Below, piece by piece: positions 34,001-42,537 of a stretch of DNA of 64,000 bases. A model generated the notes under the pieces. The model searched no databases. It was not told the origin of the DNA and saw only the letters and a program-made list of their open reading frames with translations. The stretch's first letter is position 1, and every line of letters starts with the position of its first letter. Made by a program: the position numbers and the translations under genes. The DNA lies in NCBI GenBank assembly GCA_036742455.1, contig DAINQU010000016.1, positions 9,088 to 73,087 on the forward strand, in the 5' to 3' direction. This stretch comes from CAIKZZ01 sp036742455. Its GTDB lineage: Bacteria > Pseudomonadota > Gammaproteobacteria > Steroidobacterales > Steroidobacteraceae.

Positions 34001-37000
34001 AACTCTCACGTTCTCTGCTTTTGATGGCTGTTGCGGGCGTGTTTGCGCGCGCAGCAGTCGCGGCTGATTCTGCCCCTACGGTCGGCGACGTGATGAAACG
34101 TTCCGTTGAAGTGCGGACGGGCGTACTGGTCGCGCCCGATGCGGAACGCGCGCGGAAAAATTATGAGGCGTTCCTTGCGCTCTCTTCTGCCGACGATGCG
34201 TTGCGTGCCGACGCTATGCGTCGTCTCGCTGACCTGAGGCTTGAGGCGGGTGAGGAGGAGCGTATCGGTCAGGAGTTGGCGAGCGGGGCGCCGCTGCCTA
34301 CCCGCGACGCAATCGCCTTATACTCACGATTGCTCGAAGCGGTGCCCGACTATCCGCACGCTGACGCCGTCTACTACCAGTTGTCTCGTGCGTACGATGC
34401 GGCGGGTGATGAAGGCGCATCTGTAAAAGCGTTGGAATCACTCATCTCCCGATTCCCCCGTAGCGGCTTGGCGGCCGAAGCAGAGTTCCGTCGCGGCGAA
34501 TATTTTTTCAGTAAACGCCGTTGGGCCGATGCTGAGTCTGCCTACCAAACGATGCTGGAAAAGTTCCCGTCATCGGATTTCGTAGAGCAGGCGACGTATA
34601 AATTAGGCTGGGCGCGCTTCAAATCTGGAGATAACGACGGGGCACTCGACGCGTTCGTGCGGTTGTTAGATCGCGAGTTGGTCGCGACTGACGGTCGCGA
34701 AAAAGAGATGGATTCTTTTTCTCGGCCGCAGCGTGAATTACTGGAGGATACACTTCGGGTATCCGCACTGATTTTCAGTGCTGAGGATGGCACGACGGGG
34801 ATCGACAAGTTCCTGGCCAGAGTGGGCAGGAAGCCCTACGAGGATCACCTGTTCGCGACGCTCGGCGACCTGTATGCCTCAAAAGAGCGCTGGACAGATG
34901 CGGCGGGTGCCTATCGAGGCTTCGCTAAATTATCGCCCTGGCATGAGCGTGCGCCGATTCTGCAGAGCGTTGCCATTGACGCCTATCGACGCGGAGGATT
35001 TACGCAATTGGTCTTGGCGGCCAAGCAGGACTACGTAGAGCAGTATGGGACTGACGCTCCGTATTGGAGTCATCACTCGGCCGCCGATATGCCGCTGGTC
35101 CTTCGGGAAGTGAAGCAAAACCTCCAAGATGTGGCGGCGTACTATCACGAGCGCGCGCAGGCCTCGAAGCTGGCCTCGGATTATCAAGACGCGGCGCGGT
35201 GGTACCGCGAGTACCTTAAAGAATTTCCGAAAGATGACGCGGCCGCTGAGACGGCGTACCTACTGTCCGACGCGTTATTCGAAAGCCGCCAGTACAGCGC
35301 GGCGGCCGATGAATACTTGAAAGTCGCCTATGACCTTCCGTCGACGTCGCGTTCGGCGACGGCCGCCTACGCCGCCGTGGTTGCGTTCGAGAAACAGGAG
35401 GCGCTCAGTGCCGGTGATGAGCGTGCGAAACTGCATGCGCTATCGCTGGAGGCAGGCCTGCGCTTTGCGACAGCGTTTCCCGACCATCCCGAAAGCGGGG
35501 CTGTGTTGGTGCGCGTCGCCCGGCAGCGCTTGGAGGATCGCGACTTCGCGGCTGCAGTGAGCGTTGCCGCGCAGGCAGTGGATCGGCAGCCGGCTCTGCC
35601 TGATCGCTTGCTACAGGATGCGTTGCTGGTTTCCGCCAATGGCGAGTTTGAATTGGGCCATTTTGATCTGGCCGAGAAGGCTGGCATTCAGTTGCTCCGC
35701 CTTATCGCGCCAGCCGACGGTCGGCGCGCGGCTATCGAGGAGAGGGTGGCGGCGTCGATTTACCGTCAGGGCGAGATCCAGCGCGACGCGGGCCGGCAAC
35801 TGGAGGCAGCTCAGACATTCCTTCGAGTGGCTCGTGTCGTACCGAACTCACCGGTTCGGGAAACAGCGATGTTTGATGCGGCAGCGGCTTGGCTCGCTGC
35901 GGAGCAATGGCCGCAAGCGATTGAGGTGCTGGAGCAGTACCGGAAGGACTACCCGCGCAGCGAGCGTCAGCCGGAGGTGACACGCCGATTGGCAGCCGCG
36001 TACTTGGCAGCGAAGGATCCTTTGACTGCAGCAAAAGAGTTTGAGCGAATCGCGTCCCTGCCAGGTGGTGATGCCGGGACGCAGCGCGAGGCGCTTTTAC
36101 AGGCCGCCGAGCTCTACGATAAGGCCGGCAATGGCGCCGCCGCGGCAAGCGCTCGGGACGTATATGTCCACCGTTTCCCAGAACCGTTCAGTGCCGCATT
36201 GGAGGTTCGCCAGAAATTGGCGGACTACGCTCGCTCCGTCGGGAATGCATCGAAGCGTGCCGCGATTCTGGAAGAACTGGTGCGCGTTGAGGCGGCGGCG
36301 GGCGCCCAGCGCGATGACCGCAGCCGTTCACTAGCGGCTCAAGCAAGTCTCGAACTTGCAACACCGCTACGCGATGCATTTTTCGGCCTTCGGCTGACGA
36401 GTCCGCTGAAGAAGTCGTTAGAGGCAAAGCGAGCGGCACTGCAAAAAGCATTGCACGAATACGAAAAAGCGGACGCTTATGCGGTCGAAGATGTATCAAC
36501 ATCCGCAACCTATGAAATGGCAGAGCTTTATCGCCGGCTTGCACAGGATCTGTTGAAGGCGGAGCGGCCGAAGAACCTGTCGCCCGATGCGCTAGAACAG
36601 TTCGGACTGCTACTCGAAGAACAAGCCTTCCCGTTCGAGGAAAAAGCCATCGCGTTGCATGAGATTAATGCCGCACGAGTGATCTCCGTGGGTCTTTACA
36701 ACGACTCTGTCCGTCGCAGCATGGACGCGCTGAGCGAGATGAAGCCCGCTCGGTACGGAAAATTGGAAGCTCCAGAGGAGTTGTCGATTGATATGATCGC
36801 CGGCCCTAGCGGATCCCCGTCATTGGACGTGAACGTGCGATTCCAAGAGGCCGTCGCGTTAGCGCCGACGAATTCTGTCCGCGCAGAGGCGGAATTGAAA
36901 ACAATCATCGAACAGGCCCCGGATGCGACGGGTCCGTATCTGAATGAAGCGATTCTGGCGGCTAACGCTGGTCGTTACTCGGACGCTCAGGCTCTGCTGC

Positions 37001-37317
37001 AGCGTGCGTTGGCGCATACGCCGGACCAAGTCAGTGTGCTGGATGAGCAGGGGATCGTATTGCGGCATTTGGGACAATTCACCGCTGCCGCGATGGCCTA
37101 TGAAGCGGCGCTCAAGGCGGACCCCGAGAGTGTTAAGGCGCGCCGAAATTTCGGTGTATTGCTGGACCTTTACTTAGGCCGTTCGGATGAGGCGGTCCGT
37201 CTCTGGAAACAGGCGATTGAGATCGAAGGAACCGATAAGACGCTAGAGGGCTGGATCGCTGAGGTGGCGCATCGGGTGCCATCACCCAAGTCTTCCGGTA
37301 AGGGGGAGCCGAATTGA
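33997..37317 (+). CDS. Very large exported TPR protein
   Basis: This 1106-residue protein has a signal peptide (LLLMAVAGVFARAAVA) and TPR-like repeats through nearly its whole length, for example FPRSGLAAEAEFRRGEYFFSKRRWADAESAYQTML and SDALFESRQYSAAADEYLKVAY. Two clear canonical TPR units lie near the C-terminus (about 985-1075: AILAANAGRYSDAQALLQRAL, GIVLRHLGQFTAAAMAYEAALKADP). No enzyme motif was found. Its length is that of periplasmic TPR scaffolds such as AgmU/GltD. It overlaps the upstream TPR gene by four bases and the next gene's TTG start overlaps its stop. Confidence 0.75.
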   Translation: MKLSRSLLLMAVAGVFARAAVAADSAPTVGDVMKRSVEVRTGVLVAPDAERARKNYEAFLALSSADDALRADAMRRLADLRLEAGEEERIGQELASGAPLPTRDAIALYSRLLEAVPDYPHADAVYYQLSRAYDAAGDEGASVKALESLISRFPRSGLAAEAEFRRGEYFFSKRRWADAESAYQTMLEKFPSSDFVEQATYKLGWARFKSGDNDGALDAFVRLLDRELVATDGREKEMDSFSRPQRELLEDTLRVSALIFSAEDGTTGIDKFLARVGRKPYEDHLFATLGDLYASKERWTDAAGAYRGFAKLSPWHERAPILQSVAIDAYRRGGFTQLVLAAKQDYVEQYGTDAPYWSHHSAADMPLVLREVKQNLQDVAAYYHERAQASKLASDYQDAARWYREYLKEFPKDDAAAETAYLLSDALFESRQYSAAADEYLKVAYDLPSTSRSATAAYAAVVAFEKQEALSAGDERAKLHALSLEAGLRFATAFPDHPESGAVLVRVARQRLEDRDFAAAVSVAAQAVDRQPALPDRLLQDALLVSANGEFELGHFDLAEKAGIQLLRLIAPADGRRAAIEERVAASIYRQGEIQRDAGRQLEAAQTFLRVARVVPNSPVRETAMFDAAAAWLAAEQWPQAIEVLEQYRKDYPRSERQPEVTRRLAAAYLAAKDPLTAAKEFERIASLPGGDAGTQREALLQAAELYDKAGNGAAAASARDVYVHRFPEPFSAALEVRQKLADYARSVGNASKRAAILEELVRVEAAAGAQRDDRSRSLAAQASLELATPLRDAFFGLRLTSPLKKSLEAKRAALQKALHEYEKADAYAVEDVSTSATYEMAELYRRLAQDLLKAERPKNLSPDALEQFGLLLEEQAFPFEEKAIALHEINAARVISVGLYNDSVRRSMDALSEMKPARYGKLEAPEELSIDMIAGPSGSPSLDVNVRFQEAVALAPTNSVRAEAELKTIIEQAPDATGPYLNEAILAANAGRYSDAQALLQRALAHTPDQVSVLDEQGIVLRHLGQFTAAAMAYEAALKADPESVKARRNFGVLLDLYLGRSDEAVRLWKQAIEIEGTDKTLEGWIAEVAHRVPSPKSSGKGEPN

Positions 37318-37694
37318 AACGTAAGGCATACCTGGTTTGTCTGCTCGCCGGGGTCATTGGTGCTCCGGCCTTCGCGGCTGATCCACCGGCAAAGTCGCCA
37401 TCGGCTTCGGCGGCTCAGCCTCCCGTGGCGGCCAAAGAGGGAGGCGCTTCCAAGGCGATGGACCATCTTGATCTCGATTCCACCGAAGTGACGGGAAATC
37501 GCGAGCTGCCGAAGGTGATGGTGATCGTGCCGTGGAAGCATACCGATCCCGGTGAAGTCGCCGGACGCCCTGCGCACAGTCTTATGGATGAAGTACTCAA
37601 GCCCATTGACCGCGACGTATTGCGTCGGGAGATGGGTTACTACGACAAACTCGGCGCCGCGAAGCCTGAGTCCCATACTCAGCCTGAGAACTAG
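37314..37694 (+). CDS. Small exported protein of the AgmX/Tol-like locus
   Basis: The 126-residue product starts at TTG 37314 (overlapping the previous stop, with AGGGGGAG seven bases upstream). It has a signal peptide (AYLVCLLAGVIGAPAFA), a low-complexity Ala/Pro linker, then LDLDSTEVTGNRELPKVMVIVPWKHTDPGEVAGRP and a conserved-looking LKPIDRDVLRREMGYYDK tail. No enzyme motif is seen. The linker and soluble tail fit a periplasmic adaptor that joins TPR scaffold and motor. The start codon rests on the signal peptide and the coupling. Confidence 0.65.
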   Translation: MKRKAYLVCLLAGVIGAPAFAADPPAKSPSASAAQPPVAAKEGGASKAMDHLDLDSTEVTGNRELPKVMVIVPWKHTDPGEVAGRPAHSLMDEVLKPIDRDVLRREMGYYDKLGAAKPESHTQPEN

Positions 37695-37773
37695 TCCACG
37701 GTTTCGTTTACATATTTCGTTTCCAATCCGGTCACCGCGCCTTTTCGGCGGGCCGAGCACTACGGAGCATTGC

Positions 37774-38436
37774 ATGCACGCCTTTGACGTTGTCATCAAC
37801 TTCTTCAGACAGGGTGGATTTTTCCTCTATCCGATCGCCCTGGTTTGGATTATCGGACTTGCAATCGCCGTTGAGCGGTTCGTCTACCTTAATCGGGTTG
37901 GATCGGGTAACGATCGTCTTTGGGGCGAGCTGCAACCTTTGTTTGAGGCCGGTAACTTTGCGAAAGCGACCCAGACGGTTGCGGCTTCAGAGGGTGCTCT
38001 GGCTCAGGTGATGCGGTACGGTTTGAGCCGAATCGCAACGGCGCGTCGTCGCGATGACGTCGAGAAAGCGATGGAAGAGAGCCTCGTAGAGGTGGTTCCG
38101 CAGCTTGAGCGTCGGACGCATTACCTGTCGGCGCTGGCAAATATTGGCATGCTCATGGGCCTGTTCGGAACCGTCTTGGGCCTCATCAATGCGTTCGCTG
38201 CTGTCGCACAGGCAAATCCGGCTGAGAAAGCGAGCCTGTTGTCCGGCAGCATCTCCGTGGCCATGAACAACACGGCGCTCGGTTTGTTGTCTGCGATCAC
38301 GTTGTTATTGTCACACCTGTATTTAGAGACGAAGACGACCAATATCGTCGATGGCCTCGAGGTCGTTAGCGTCAAGTTTCTGAACGCGCTCTCGGAACGT
38401 AACGCGCAATCGCAGTCTACGAATACGGCGGGCTGA
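37774..38436 (+). CDS. TolQ/ExbB/MotA-like stator protein
   Basis: This 220-residue inner-membrane protein has an N-terminal helix (GGFFLYPIALVWIIGLAIAVERF), a cytoplasmic loop (about 45-115) with ARRRDDVEKAMEESLVEVVPQLERRTHYL, and the conserved helix ANIGMLMGLFGTVLGLINAFAAV, then AMNNTALGLLSAITLLLSHL. These are the MotA/TolQ/ExbB signatures. With ExbD-like partners it conducts protons to drive work in the envelope. AglR of Myxococcus gliding is the same class. The ATG at 37774 has GGAG upstream; it follows the small exported gene by 79 bases. Confidence 0.88.
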   Translation: MHAFDVVINFFRQGGFFLYPIALVWIIGLAIAVERFVYLNRVGSGNDRLWGELQPLFEAGNFAKATQTVAASEGALAQVMRYGLSRIATARRRDDVEKAMEESLVEVVPQLERRTHYLSALANIGMLMGLFGTVLGLINAFAAVAQANPAEKASLLSGSISVAMNNTALGLLSAITLLLSHLYLETKTTNIVDGLEVVSVKFLNALSERNAQSQSTNTAG

Positions 38437-38440
38437 AACC

Positions 38441-38962
38441 ATGGCCGGCTCGAAGCTTCGCGGCCGCCAAGCGCGCAACCATGCGCGCTACAAGGGTCGG
38501 AACGATATCAATATCGTTCCGATGCTGGATATTTTTACGATTTTGCTTTTCTTTCTGATTTTTACGGCGGTTTTCTCAAAGACCCATATCGTGGAGTTGG
38601 ACTTACCTGCGAAGAGCACCGAGGCGCTAAAGTTGCCTGATTCGCTCCAGTTGGAAGTTGTGGTTCGCAAGGATCAGCTTGTGGTCCAGGATCGGAATAC
38701 CGGACCGCTGAAGCCGCTGCCGAATGTCGATGGGCATTACGATTTTGAGGGGCTCAACGCGTTTTTGGCGCGAGTTAAGGCGCAAGTCCCTACGCTTCGC
38801 AACGCAACCGTGCTCTTGGATCCCGATATTTCCTACGACTCAATTGTGGCGACGATGGATGCCGTTCGTGCCTTTGATGGCATTGAAGATGGCGTCCCCG
38901 CGAAGGGAGAGCTGTTTCCGGTGATTGCTCTGGGTGATGCGCCTCAGGAGGGCCGGTCGTGA
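38441..38962 (+). CDS. ExbD/TolR-like proton-motor protein 1
   Basis: The 173-residue protein has a short basic cytoplasmic N-terminus, one membrane helix (INIVPMLDIFTILLFFLIFTAVFS) holding the proton-conducting Asp in PMLDIF, and a periplasmic domain with ELDLPAKSTEALKLPDSLQLEVVV. This is the ExbD/TolR layout. It begins four bases after the TolQ-like gene. Its stop overlaps the GTG of the second ExbD-like gene (GTGA). Confidence 0.88.
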   Translation: MAGSKLRGRQARNHARYKGRNDINIVPMLDIFTILLFFLIFTAVFSKTHIVELDLPAKSTEALKLPDSLQLEVVVRKDQLVVQDRNTGPLKPLPNVDGHYDFEGLNAFLARVKAQVPTLRNATVLLDPDISYDSIVATMDAVRAFDGIEDGVPAKGELFPVIALGDAPQEGRS

Positions 38963-39465
38963 CACGATTGGTTCGTCGTAAGCCTAAAGCGGGCGGAGCC
39001 GGTCACGGCATGCCGGCGCTCGTGCCCATGATTGACATGCTCGTCATCTTGGTCGTGTACATGCTGGTGCACACGTCCGACTATGAGATTCTTCCGAATA
39101 CGAAGAATATCTCCATACCGTCGTCGGTATCGGAGACGAAGCCGAATAATTCAACCGTCATGATGATCACGAAGGACACGGTGTTCGTGGACGGCAAGAT
39201 CGCAGCATCCGTAGCGGACATTGAGCGCGGTGACGCTGCGAGCCTCCACGCTCTTGAGAACGCGCTCAATGCGTCGACGCATACCGAGGCTGTCCTCCGC
39301 GCAACCGACTCCAAGCCGGCGGAAGTGACGGTTATGGCCGACAAGAATCTGCCCTATAGCCTCCTAAAAGCGGTGATGACGGCGGCCACCGAAGCGCATG
39401 TCGCAAAGCTATCGCTGGGAGTCGTAGAGAAAGAGAGTCAGATCAAGCCGCCAGGAGGTGGCTGA
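38959..39465 (+). CDS. ExbD/TolR-like proton-motor protein 2
   Basis: A 168-residue second ExbD/TolR-like protein, starting at GTG 38959 overlapping the previous stop. Its helix MPALVPMIDMLVILVVYMLVHT also keeps the Asp. The periplasmic domain continues ILPNTKNISIPSSVSETKPN. The pair of different ExbD-like subunits resembles AglQ and AglS of Myxococcus, and also some Mot-type systems with two TolR proteins. The two differ strongly in sequence, so they may be non-equivalent subunits in the stator. Confidence 0.87.
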   Translation: MTRLVRRKPKAGGAGHGMPALVPMIDMLVILVVYMLVHTSDYEILPNTKNISIPSSVSETKPNNSTVMMITKDTVFVDGKIAASVADIERGDAASLHALENALNASTHTEAVLRATDSKPAEVTVMADKNLPYSLLKAVMTAATEAHVAKLSLGVVEKESQIKPPGGG

Positions 39466-39466
39466 T

Positions 39467-40369
39467 ATGACGACCACGTTAGTCAACTATCGCATTTATG
39501 ACCTGCCGCTGGCCGCGGACTCCGGGCAGGAACGGCGATTTAAACGGTATATACGCGCCGGCGTTTTGGTCTGGTTGGCCATTATTGTGGGCGTGAAACT
39601 GATACCGGTTCCGCCGGCCGCGGTTGTGCCGGCCAAGCAACTCATCAACGCCACGGTTGAACTTAAGCTCAACGAGCCGCCGAAGCCAGACGTGCCGCCG
39701 AAGAAGCCTGAGCCAAAGGTTGCTCCCAAAGTGGCTCCGGTTGCACCCGCTCCGGATGCGCGGCGTGAGGCACAAAAGGCGCTTTCCGCGATGAAGGACG
39801 AGTTCGCAAGCCTTCGTTCGCTCCTCAAGTCGGAGCCGCTCGCAAGCGCAAAGCCCCTAAAAGCGCGGGTCGACGGCCCAGCACGGTCGGAACGATCGCT
39901 GTTGACCTCCAATATCGCCACAGCCAGCGGCGGCATTAATACCGCGGCCATGAGCAGTGGTTTCGGTGGCGGAACGGGGTCCTTGAAGGGTCATGCAACG
40001 ATGCAAGGGATTCAGTCCTTTGCGGACGGGATGAAGCAGAACGGGGAGGGTGCACGCCGATCGGGTACGAGCGGTAAGGCGGCGCGCAGTCGTGAAGAGA
40101 TTGAAATGGTCTTCGATCGTAATAAATCGTCGATCTACAACCTCTACAACCGTGCGTTGCGAAACGATCCAGCCCTGCAGGGTAAAGTCGTCATCCAATT
40201 AACGATTCTCCCGACCGGTGAAGTGACCGACTGTAAGGTGATCTCAAGCGAGCTGAAGAACGAAGAGCTTGAGCGTAAGTTGATCGCGCTGATCAAAATG
40301 TTCCATTTTGAAAGCAGAGACGTTGAGTTGATCACGACGACCAAGCCGATCGACTTCTTCCCCGGGTGA
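39467..40369 (+). CDS. AgmX/PglI-type TonB-like energy-transducing protein
   Basis: The 300-residue protein has a short cytoplasmic N-terminus, one membrane helix (YIRAGVLVWLAIIVGVKLIPVPPAAV), a Pro/Lys/Val-rich rod (LKLNEPPKPDVPPKKPEPKVAPKVAPVAPAP), a low-complexity middle and a C-terminal domain (about 205-300) with RSREEIEMVFDRNKSSIYNLYNRALRNDPALQGKVVIQLTILPTGEVTDCKVISS. The last part matches the AgmX/PglI C-terminal domain known from Myxococcus gliding and related TonB-like proteins. It should couple the stator to periplasmic or outer-membrane partners. GGAGG lies nine bases before the ATG at 39467. Confidence 0.85.
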   Translation: MTTTLVNYRIYDLPLAADSGQERRFKRYIRAGVLVWLAIIVGVKLIPVPPAAVVPAKQLINATVELKLNEPPKPDVPPKKPEPKVAPKVAPVAPAPDARREAQKALSAMKDEFASLRSLLKSEPLASAKPLKARVDGPARSERSLLTSNIATASGGINTAAMSSGFGGGTGSLKGHATMQGIQSFADGMKQNGEGARRSGTSGKAARSREEIEMVFDRNKSSIYNLYNRALRNDPALQGKVVIQLTILPTGEVTDCKVISSELKNEELERKLIALIKMFHFESRDVELITTTKPIDFFPG

Positions 40370-40803
40370 TCGCTCCCGGCGATTGGGTCGCATGGTTGCG
40401 CGTACTGCACGTGAGCGCAGTGAGCGCGTCGATCGCGTTATTCGCTGGCCGTAGCCTGGCCTCCTTGCGTGGGAGGCCGTGGCCGCGTCGCGGATGGATA
40501 GGCATCGCGCCGCATATGGTGGACACCGTATTGCTGGTCAGCGCGGTCTGTCTGATCGTCGTGCTGCGTCAGTATCCGTTTGCGGCAGCGTGGGTGACGG
40601 CTAAGTTAATTGGCCTCATGGTGTATATCGCGCTGGGTGCGGTGGCGATGCAGAGTCATCTCGCTCGTTGGATACGCGCACTGTGCTTGGGCGCTGCGGC
40701 GCTGGTCGCCGTTTATATGGCATTGACGGCTTTGCATCACGACCCGAATCCCGGGCATTGGTTTTCGTCTTGCGTCGATTATCCCACTGGCGCGCCGCCT
40801 TGA
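40366..40803 (+). CDS. SirB2-family membrane protein
   Basis: This 145-residue protein starts at GTG 40366, overlapping the AgmX-like stop (GTGA). Four hydrophobic segments are visible: VAWLRVLHVSAVSASIALFAGRSL, MVDTVLLVSAVCLIVVL, TAKLIGLMVYIALGAVAM and ALCLGAAALVAVYMALTAL. The HVSAVSASIALF...PHMVDTVLLVSAV pattern with paired His residues is that of the SirB2 family. SirB proteins are linked to virulence-gene induction in Salmonella, but their biochemical role is unknown. It is the last gene of the plus arm and may be co-transcribed by read-through rather than functionally linked. Confidence 0.75.
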   Translation: MIAPGDWVAWLRVLHVSAVSASIALFAGRSLASLRGRPWPRRGWIGIAPHMVDTVLLVSAVCLIVVLRQYPFAAAWVTAKLIGLMVYIALGAVAMQSHLARWIRALCLGAAALVAVYMALTALHHDPNPGHWFSSCVDYPTGAPP

Positions 40804-40834
40804 AGGGTGGTCCAGCTCGTTCAAAGGTCTGGTG

Positions 40835-41782
40835 TTAGGGAGTTCTGACCGGATTTTGAGCCCCATGCGTTGGTGAGCGTCGCAGTGCCTCGAGCACCAG
40901 AATACCAACGACGATCAGTGCGACACCCAGCCACTGCGCGATGCTGAATCGTTCTCCAAAGAGCCACGCTCCCAACAATATGGTCGTCGGTGGCCCCACG
41001 GTACTGACGACCGACGCGCGAGGTGCGCCCAAGCGCCGCACGCCTTCCGCCATGGCAAGCATCGGGACGACCGTCGCGAAGAGTACGAGGCCGGCAAAAA
41101 GAGCGATGTCGCGATGGTCCCAATGGGTTTGCCAATGGGCTCCGCTCACGACATGGTGGAACCCAAGACAGGCGGTGGCGGCGGCCAGCGCGTACACCGT
41201 ATATGCGGCGCTACCGATCACCTGAGACCAACGGTCGCCGGTGACGTAATAGATCGCAGACGTCATTGCGCAGGCGAGCACGAGACCGGCGCCGGTCAGA
41301 TTGGCGTGCAAAATGTGCAAATCGAGTCCCGTGACAACCATGAGAATGCCGGCGTAGGTAATGAGGAGCGCGCCGAGCATGGAACCGTCGGGGCGACGGC
41401 GGTAGAGGCCAGCATCTATCAAGACGACGATCGACGGATACGAGAAAAGTAGGACGCGCTCAACACTGGCATCAATCAGTTGGAGCGCTTGAAAGTCGAA
41501 CCGGGCGCCGAAGTAATAGCAGGCGATGCCTGCAAATACGGTCCAAGCAAGGGCGGTAGGGTGACGGGGCGCTAAGGTCTGAGCGCCCTGAGTCAGTACC
41601 GTCCAGAAGGCCATGCAAGGCAGGGCATACAGAGCGCGGAGTAGCACGACCGTCTCGACGGACCAACCATCCGCATACAGCGCTTTAGCGAATACGCCTT
41701 TGGAGGCAAATCCTATTGCGCCGATCATGGCGAGAGAGAGCCCGAGCATCGAGCGACTCCCCGGTCGGATATCGCGGGTCAC
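40835..41782 (-). CDS. EamA/DMT-family exporter
   Basis: The 315-residue protein has ten hydrophobic segments in two EamA repeats, beginning LGLSLAMIGAIGFASKGVFAKALY. It is a drug/metabolite transporter of unknown substrate. A GTG at 41782 overlaps the nitroreductase stop (GTGA) and was taken as start; ATG 41749 is an alternative. It is co-transcribed with the nitroreductase gene upstream on the same strand and convergent with the SirB2 gene. Confidence 0.8.
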   Translation of the reverse strand: MTRDIRPGSRSMLGLSLAMIGAIGFASKGVFAKALYADGWSVETVVLLRALYALPCMAFWTVLTQGAQTLAPRHPTALAWTVFAGIACYYFGARFDFQALQLIDASVERVLLFSYPSIVVLIDAGLYRRRPDGSMLGALLITYAGILMVVTGLDLHILHANLTGAGLVLACAMTSAIYYVTGDRWSQVIGSAAYTVYALAAATACLGFHHVVSGAHWQTHWDHRDIALFAGLVLFATVVPMLAMAEGVRRLGAPRASVVSTVGPPTTILLGAWLFGERFSIAQWLGVALIVVGILVLEALRRSPTHGAQNPVRTP

Positions 41783-42471
41783 GTCGACGGATTGGCGTCG
41801 TCGCCCAGGTGCCACTGTGTGAATTCATCGACGGCGAGACGCCCCGGCCGATACCGGTTAATCGGTGCGTCGTTATCCGGATATCCCAGCGAAACGCCAC
41901 AGACGAGCATCTGTGTGTCCGGTACACCCAGTGAGGAGCGCACGACGCTATCGAACGGGACCCAAGCCGCTTGAGGGCAGGTTGCCAAGCCGGCCTCCAA
42001 CGCTGCCAACATGAGGTTCTGCAGAAACATTCCGCAATCGATCAGGCTACCTCGCCCGAGATCACGGTCGAGGAATAAGAACAGCCCGATGGGTGCACCA
42101 AAGAATTCGAAATTCCGCAATTCTTGGGCGAGCCCAGCTGCTCTGTCGCCCTTCTGGATACCGAGCAACCCGTACAAGCCCCATCCGCAGGCGCGACGCC
42201 GCGCGAGATACGGATCGCGCCATTGTTGTGGGTAATAGTCGTAACCATCCGCGGGCCGATCATCCGCAGACAGAGCCGCCGCACGGACGTTAGCGCAGAC
42301 GCGAGCCCGGCTCGCGCCCGCAACGACGTGAACTTGCCAAGGTTGGATGTTGGTGCCGCTGGGGGCATAGCCGGCGGCGCCGAGTACGGCGCGGATCAAC
42401 TCCACGGACACTGGGCGAGGCAGGAATGCGCGGGTTGAACCGCGGTCCCGCATAAGTTGAGTGGCAGACAT
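41779..42471 (-). CDS. Nitroreductase-family FMN oxidoreductase
   Basis: This 230-residue protein has the FMN-binding opening RGSTRAFLPRPVSVELIRAVLGAAGYAPSGTNIQPWQVHVVAG and later LMLAALEAGLATCPQAAW and CGVSLGYPDNDAPIN. It should reduce nitro- or quinone-type substrates with NAD(P)H as a dimer. The ATG at 42471 has no competing start. Its stop overlaps the EamA start, so the two may work together in detoxification; this is inference. Confidence 0.87.
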   Translation of the reverse strand: MSATQLMRDRGSTRAFLPRPVSVELIRAVLGAAGYAPSGTNIQPWQVHVVAGASRARVCANVRAAALSADDRPADGYDYYPQQWRDPYLARRRACGWGLYGLLGIQKGDRAAGLAQELRNFEFFGAPIGLFLFLDRDLGRGSLIDCGMFLQNLMLAALEAGLATCPQAAWVPFDSVVRSSLGVPDTQMLVCGVSLGYPDNDAPINRYRPGRLAVDEFTQWHLGDDANPST

Positions 42472-42537
42472 TGGAAACCCGTATCACAGCCGACGTGCGA
42501 ATTTAAGCCATATCGGCCCAATCCGCACGGGAGTTAC

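Noticed and set aside
32081..37317. The large TPR genes as secreted toxins or S-layer proteins
   Set aside because: They lack toxin domains and secretion C-termini; their repeats and placement beside a Tol-like motor fit scaffold proteins better.
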